Shown piece after piece: positions 6,077 through 9,144 of a stretch of 9,144 nucleotides of DNA. Below the pieces are notes generated by a model. The model saw only the letters and a program-made list of their open reading frames with translations, ran no database searches and had not been told where the DNA came from. Source of the stretch: CAZBUB01 sp964494985 (lineage in GTDB: Bacteria; Desulfobacterota; Desulfovibrionia; Desulfovibrionales; Desulfothermaceae); contig CAZBUB010000073.1 of assembly GCA_964494985.1 (NCBI GenBank), forward strand, positions 1 to 9,144, given 5' to 3'. The position numbers and the translations under genes are program-made. Position 1 is the stretch's first letter, and each line of letters starts with the position of its first letter.

Positions 6077-6718
6077 ATGAAGAAGGAACATGTTTGGATC
6101 CAGATATTCTTGCTGTTGGGGCTGTTTCTGTTTGGAGCAGGTTTGCTTGTCTGCTCTCCGGCAATGGCCCAGGAGCAGGGAGGCCAGGGCATGGAACAGG
6201 GACAGCAGCAGGGACAGGAAGAGATGCAGCAGATGCTGCAAAGAGCCCAGGATCTGCAGGCAGAGCTTGAGGAAATTCAAAACAATGTCCTGGAGAAAAA
6301 GCCTGAGCTGAAGAAGAGGCAGGAAGAGCTGACTGAGATGATGAATACCAGGATGGAGGACAACCTCCAGGAGGAAGGCATTGATGTGGACCGGGTGAAG
6401 GAAATCAGGGACAAACTCCAGGCCGAAGACATTGATGAGGACAAGCGACAGGAGCTGCAGCAGGAATATCAGAGCGAGGCCCAGGGGTTTCAGGAAGCCA
6501 GGATGAAGACCTTCCAGGATAAAGAGATCCAGAACAGGCAGGAAAAGCTGGGACAGGACCTGATCTCTGCCATGGAGGAGGAGGATTCCAAGGCCCAGGA
6601 AAAGATCGAAGAGCTCAGGGAAATCCAGGCTAAGCTGCAGCAATTTCAGCAGATGCAACAAGGCCAGGGCCAAGGTATGGGACAGGAGAAAGGCCAGGGT
6701 CAAGGCAGCGGCCAGTAG
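6077..6718 (+). CDS. Exported glutamine-rich coiled-coil protein of unknown function
   Basis: The 213-residue protein begins with a clear Sec signal peptide: a KKE start, a long hydrophobic core, and a likely cleavage after Ala31 in PAMA|QEQ. A lipobox reading (LLVC) is poor, so a soluble periplasmic or secreted product is more likely. The mature part opens with a Gln/Gly-rich stretch (32-48), continues as a long charged, Gln/Glu/Leu-rich helix with coiled-coil character (about 48-192), and ends in GQ repeats (196-213). It has no cysteine after the signal, no enzyme motif and no recognised domain. Size and helicity recall periplasmic Skp- or Spy-like proteins, but no defining motif was seen. 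AAGGAG sits 5 nt before the ATG, and a strong promoter and terminator bracket it as a single-gene transcript. Confidence 0.85.
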   Translation: MKKEHVWIQIFLLLGLFLFGAGLLVCSPAMAQEQGGQGMEQGQQQGQEEMQQMLQRAQDLQAELEEIQNNVLEKKPELKKRQEELTEMMNTRMEDNLQEEGIDVDRVKEIRDKLQAEDIDEDKRQELQQEYQSEAQGFQEARMKTFQDKEIQNRQEKLGQDLISAMEEEDSKAQEKIEELREIQAKLQQFQQMQQGQGQGMGQEKGQGQGSGQ

Positions 6719-6750
6719 ACAGCTTTGCTCTGGATATAGAGGGAACAATC

Positions 6751-6782
6751 AAAGGCCGGGGTTGGGCAATACCCCGGCCTTT
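6751..6782. terminator. Bidirectional rho-independent terminator
   Basis: A perfect 12-bp GC-rich stem, AAAGGCCGGGGT (6751-6762) with ACCCCGGCCTTT (6771-6782), encloses an 8-nt loop. The stem ends in A/T runs on both sides, so short U-tracts form in either direction. It lies between the convergent stops of the coiled-coil protein gene (6718) and the SPFH gene (6796) and probably serves both. Confidence 0.9.
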
Positions 6783-6795
6783 ATTCTTGGTGGCT

Positions 6796-7635
6796 CTATT
6801 CCTGGTCGGGGCTAGGTCTGGACTCTGCCTGCTCCAGGGCTGATTCTTCTTGGCCCTCATCTGATGGAGCTGCGGACTCTTGCCCATCCTGGGGGCCGGC
6901 AAAGGCCTTGAAGGCTTCCAAGGGGATGGGGATAATGGTGGTGGCCTTGCTCTCGTAGGTCATCTCACGCATGGTCTGCAGATATCTGAGCTGCAGGGCA
7001 GCTGGGTATTTGTTCATGATCTGGGCGGCATCTGTCAAGCGGCTGGCTGCCTGGTACTCGCCCTCGGCGTTGATGACCTTGGAGCGCCGGTCCCTTTCGG
7101 CCTGGGCTTGCCTGGCCATAGCCATCTGCATTTCCTGGGGCAGATCGATGTATTTGACCTCCACGTTGGTGACCTTGATCCCCCAGGCATCGGTATGTTC
7201 GTCCAAGATTTCCTGGATCTGCTGGTTGATCTTGGCCCTATGGGCCAGGATCTCATCCAGCTCCACAGAGCCGCAGACGCTGCGCAGGGTGGTCTGGGCC
7301 AGCTGGGAAGTGGCGAACATGTAGTCTTCCACAGCAAGGATGGCATTGTTGGGGTCCATGACTCGAAAATAGATAACCGCATTGACCTTGACGCTGACGT
7401 TGTCCTTGGTGATCACGTCCTGGGATGGGACATCCAGGGTGATGATGCGCAGGGAGACCTTGACCATCTTATCAATGACCGGGATCAGGATGATCAGGCC
7501 CGGACCCTTAGCTTTGAGCACCCTGCCCAGCCTGAATATCACTCCCCTCTGGTATTCGTTGAGCACCCTGATGGCAGAGGCCAAAAAGAGCACTACCACG
7601 ATGATTAAAGGTAAAAAGGTATAAAGGGTCTGCAT
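6796..7635 (-). CDS. Slipin/stomatin-type SPFH (band 7) membrane protein
   Basis: The 279-residue protein has an N-terminal membrane segment (about 7-24) and EYQRGVIFRLGR (27-38), the hallmark start of slipins. The SPFH domain follows, with LRSVCGSVELDEIL (118-130) and LPQEMQMAMARQAQAERDRRSKVINAEGE (split in the family as a helix from about 165). After it come an Ala/Glu-rich helical region, an IIPIPLEAFKAF motif, and an acidic disordered tail (about 247-279). Slipins oligomerise on the cytoplasmic membrane face into scaffold-like assemblies. It follows the long-form nfeD by 34 nt with a GGAG site 7 nt before the ATG, the standard stomatin/partner-protease pairing. Membrane quality control or microdomain formation is the likely role, by family inference. 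Confidence 0.95.
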   Translation of the reverse strand: MQTLYTFLPLIIVVVLFLASAIRVLNEYQRGVIFRLGRVLKAKGPGLIILIPVIDKMVKVSLRIITLDVPSQDVITKDNVSVKVNAVIYFRVMDPNNAILAVEDYMFATSQLAQTTLRSVCGSVELDEILAHRAKINQQIQEILDEHTDAWGIKVTNVEVKYIDLPQEMQMAMARQAQAERDRRSKVINAEGEYQAASRLTDAAQIMNKYPAALQLRYLQTMREMTYESKATTIIPIPLEAFKAFAGPQDGQESAAPSDEGQEESALEQAESRPSPDQE

Positions 7636-7669
7636 AGGAATCTCCTTTGTATTTTGTTTTTGTGCTGGT

Positions 7670-9010
7670 TTAGGAGTTGTTTTGTTGCGCAGAGACGATC
7701 AGGACCAACCCCTGCATGTCCTGGATCTGAATTCGAGTTCCCTTTTCCAGGGGACGTCCGTCCTGGGTCCTGGCCCGCCACAGCTCGCCCCGGACCAGAA
7801 CCTGGCCTTGGCCGCTACTCCAGGTGATCACCTTGCCAGGCAGTCCCAGCATGGCTTCCTGTCCGCCTTGTTTAGGTTTGACCTGGCTTCTGGTGATCAA
7901 GTACAGGCCCAGGGCGATAAATACAGAAACACCTGCAATAGTGGGCAGGATGACCTGCAAAGGCAGCCCCTGGTAGCCGTACTCAAAGTCGAACAGCAGC
8001 AGGGACCCGAAGAAAAGGCAGACTACTCCGGCGATACTGAGCAGGCCGTAGCTGACCAGGGCCAGGTCCAGGATGAAGAGTATGAAGCTAAGCAGGAGCA
8101 AAAGCAGGCCTGCTACATTGGTAGGCAGTACAGCCAGGGCATAGAGCCCCAGCAGCAGACAGATAGCCCCCAATACTCCTGGGAAGATCGCTCCAGGATT
8201 ACTCAGCTCGAAAAAAAGGCCTGCAATCCCTCCCATAAGCAAGAAATAGGCTATCTGGGGGTTCAAGAGCCAGGAAAGGACTCCATGGCGCAGCCCAGGC
8301 TCGAATTCCGTGAGCTGTACATCCTGGGCAGTAAAATGCACGGTTCCTTGGGCCAGGCTAAGGCCCTTGGCCCCGATCTGGTCCAGAAAATCCTCGGGAC
8401 TGGTGGCAATCATGTCCACAACCCTTTTTTGGACAGCCTCGGTGGCAGTGATGCTCACCGCCTTGCGTACAGCTTCTTCATACCACTCCACGTTCCTGTC
8501 CTTGGCCTGGGCTACGCCCCGAATCAGGCTCAGGAAGTCGTTCATGATCTTTTCCTGCATGGCTGAAGGGGCATCCTCCCCGCTGATCTGTACCGGGGTG
8601 GCAGCGCCGATAGTGGTCTGGGGGCTCATGCCGGCCACAGTGGATCCTGCAACCAAAAAGACCCCTGCAGAAGCAGCCCTGGCTCCTTTGGGACCGACCC
8701 AGGTGGCCACAGGTACAGGGGAGTTGAGGATGCTCTGCAGCATGTCCCGCATGGACTGGCCCAGGCCACCAGGGGTGTCCAGCCTCATCAGCAGCAGATC
8801 ATGTCCTTCCTGCTGACAGGCAGCAATAGCTTTGTCCAGCATATCCGCCTGGGCAGGGGAGATGCTGCCCTGGACGTTTACGTAAAGGGCGCTGATCTTG
8901 GCAGACTCCTGGTCCTGCTGGGCAGTCAGGGGGCCAAATAGCATGAATAGCCCCAGGCAGGCAGCGCAGAGGCTGATCAGGAGTCTGGATTTTCTGGTGG
9001 CTGCAGGCAT
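7670..9010 (-). CDS. nfeD: Long-form NfeD: membrane-bound ClpP-like serine protease, stomatin partner
   Basis: The 446-residue protein has a signal peptide (basic RKSR, then a hydrophobic stretch to about residue 30). A ClpP/crotonase-fold protease domain follows (about 38-235), then four to five membrane segments (about 252-375) and a C-terminal OB-fold (about 385-443). The catalytic Ser-Lys dyad is visible: Ser114 in RAASAG and Lys154 in MQEKI. Their spacing is close to that of the characterised archaeal enzyme PH1510 (Ser97/Lys138), which cleaves the hydrophobic C-terminus of its stomatin partner. The downstream gene is that partner. The ATG at 9010 is fixed by an in-frame TAA a few codons upstream, but no good ribosome binding site is seen. 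Other starts would cut into the signal peptide. Confidence 0.95.
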   Translation of the reverse strand: MPAATRKSRLLISLCAACLGLFMLFGPLTAQQDQESAKISALYVNVQGSISPAQADMLDKAIAACQQEGHDLLLMRLDTPGGLGQSMRDMLQSILNSPVPVATWVGPKGARAASAGVFLVAGSTVAGMSPQTTIGAATPVQISGEDAPSAMQEKIMNDFLSLIRGVAQAKDRNVEWYEEAVRKAVSITATEAVQKRVVDMIATSPEDFLDQIGAKGLSLAQGTVHFTAQDVQLTEFEPGLRHGVLSWLLNPQIAYFLLMGGIAGLFFELSNPGAIFPGVLGAICLLLGLYALAVLPTNVAGLLLLLLSFILFILDLALVSYGLLSIAGVVCLFFGSLLLFDFEYGYQGLPLQVILPTIAGVSVFIALGLYLITRSQVKPKQGGQEAMLGLPGKVITWSSGQGQVLVRGELWRARTQDGRPLEKGTRIQIQDMQGLVLIVSAQQNNS

Positions 9011-9066
9011 ATGGCAATTTCGCTGTTAGAGTTACATCTGGGCAGGCAGGAAGCTTGCTTTCGGGC

Positions 9067-9121
9067 AGAAATATAAGCCCTTTATTTCTTCCAGGATACG
9101 GGAATACATGCTCCAGGTCAA
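9067..9121 (-). promoter_or_regulatory. Weak candidate promoter and inverted repeat upstream of nfeD
   Basis: On the minus strand TTGACC (9116-9121) and TATCCT (9093-9098) are 17 nt apart, fair matches to sigma70 -35 and -10 elements. Just downstream is a 7-bp inverted repeat, AGAAATA (9067-9073) and TATTTCT (9083-9089), with a 9-nt spacer that would overlap the transcription start. It could be an operator or a leader hairpin. The evidence is limited to these matches, and the region runs into the window edge. Confidence 0.35.
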
Positions 9122-9144
9122 TTACATTGCGGAGCATATCATTT

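Noticed and set aside
6100..6180. Lipoprotein signal in the exported coiled-coil protein (LLVC before SPAMA)
   Set aside because: The residue before Cys26 is Val, not Gly/Ala/Ser, and a good signal peptidase I site (AMA) follows five residues later.
6062..6748. A 228-codon open frame on the minus strand, leucine-rich and membrane-protein-like
   Set aside because: It is the exact antisense of the Gln/Glu-rich exported protein gene: CAG and GAG codons read backwards give CTG and CTC (Leu). The plus strand has the promoter, ribosome binding site, signal peptide and terminator.
7682..8566. Long plus-strand open frame (294 codons) opposite nfeD, and a similar one at 6880-7608 opposite the SPFH gene
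   Set aside because: Their products lack any family features, while the minus-strand frames give clear NfeD and slipin proteins with catalytic and signature motifs.
8799..9137. Minus-strand 112-codon frame overlapping the start of nfeD
   Set aside because: It is out of frame with nfeD, its second half is a shadow of the nfeD signal peptide and protease region, and it has no ribosome binding site. The first half is merely open intergenic sequence.

Overview
The window looks like a piece of chromosome from a Gram-negative anaerobe, most likely a sulfate-reducing member of the Desulfovibrionales or a relative (class Desulfovibrionia or the older Deltaproteobacteria). That is an inference from the rnfCDGEAB gene order, the very long cysteine-rich RnfB, signal peptides and overall protein style. 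No 16S or other marker gene is present.

Left two thirds (about 224-5796, all on the minus strand): a complete Rnf operon, transcribed rnfC-rnfD-rnfG-rnfE-rnfA-rnfB, followed by an RseC/MucC-family membrane protein. A good sigma70-type promoter lies just upstream of rnfC. The Rnf complex normally couples electron transfer between reduced ferredoxin (RnfB side) and NAD+ (RnfC side) to ion translocation through a membrane core (RnfA, RnfD, RnfE) with covalently bound FMN on RnfD and RnfG. This version is not canonical. RnfC keeps both [4Fe-4S] motifs, but the glycine-rich FMN motif, the acidic loop and the basic/Gly loop of its NADH-dehydrogenase-like domain are not recognisable. RnfD has Ala where the flavinylated Thr is expected. 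RnfG keeps its flavinylation motif. RnfB has an extra ferredoxin pair in which one cysteine position is a histidine. Together these suggest an Rnf complex whose electron partner may not be NAD(H), which is the main point of interest here.

Middle (5797-6076): a divergent promoter region, with a minus-strand promoter for rnfC and a plus-strand extended -10 promoter for the next gene. An 11-base direct repeat overlaps both -10 elements. The plus-strand gene (6077-6718) encodes an exported, glutamine/glutamate-rich, coiled-coil protein of unknown function. It ends at a strong, probably bidirectional, terminator hairpin (6751-6782).

Right (6796-9010, minus strand): a two-gene operon encoding a long-form NfeD (ClpP-like serine protease domain, membrane domain and OB-fold) and a slipin/stomatin-type SPFH protein, the classic stomatin/partner-protease pair. 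A weak candidate promoter and an inverted repeat lie upstream, at the right edge. The left edge (1-76) may hold the end of a plus-strand gene, but this is uncertain.
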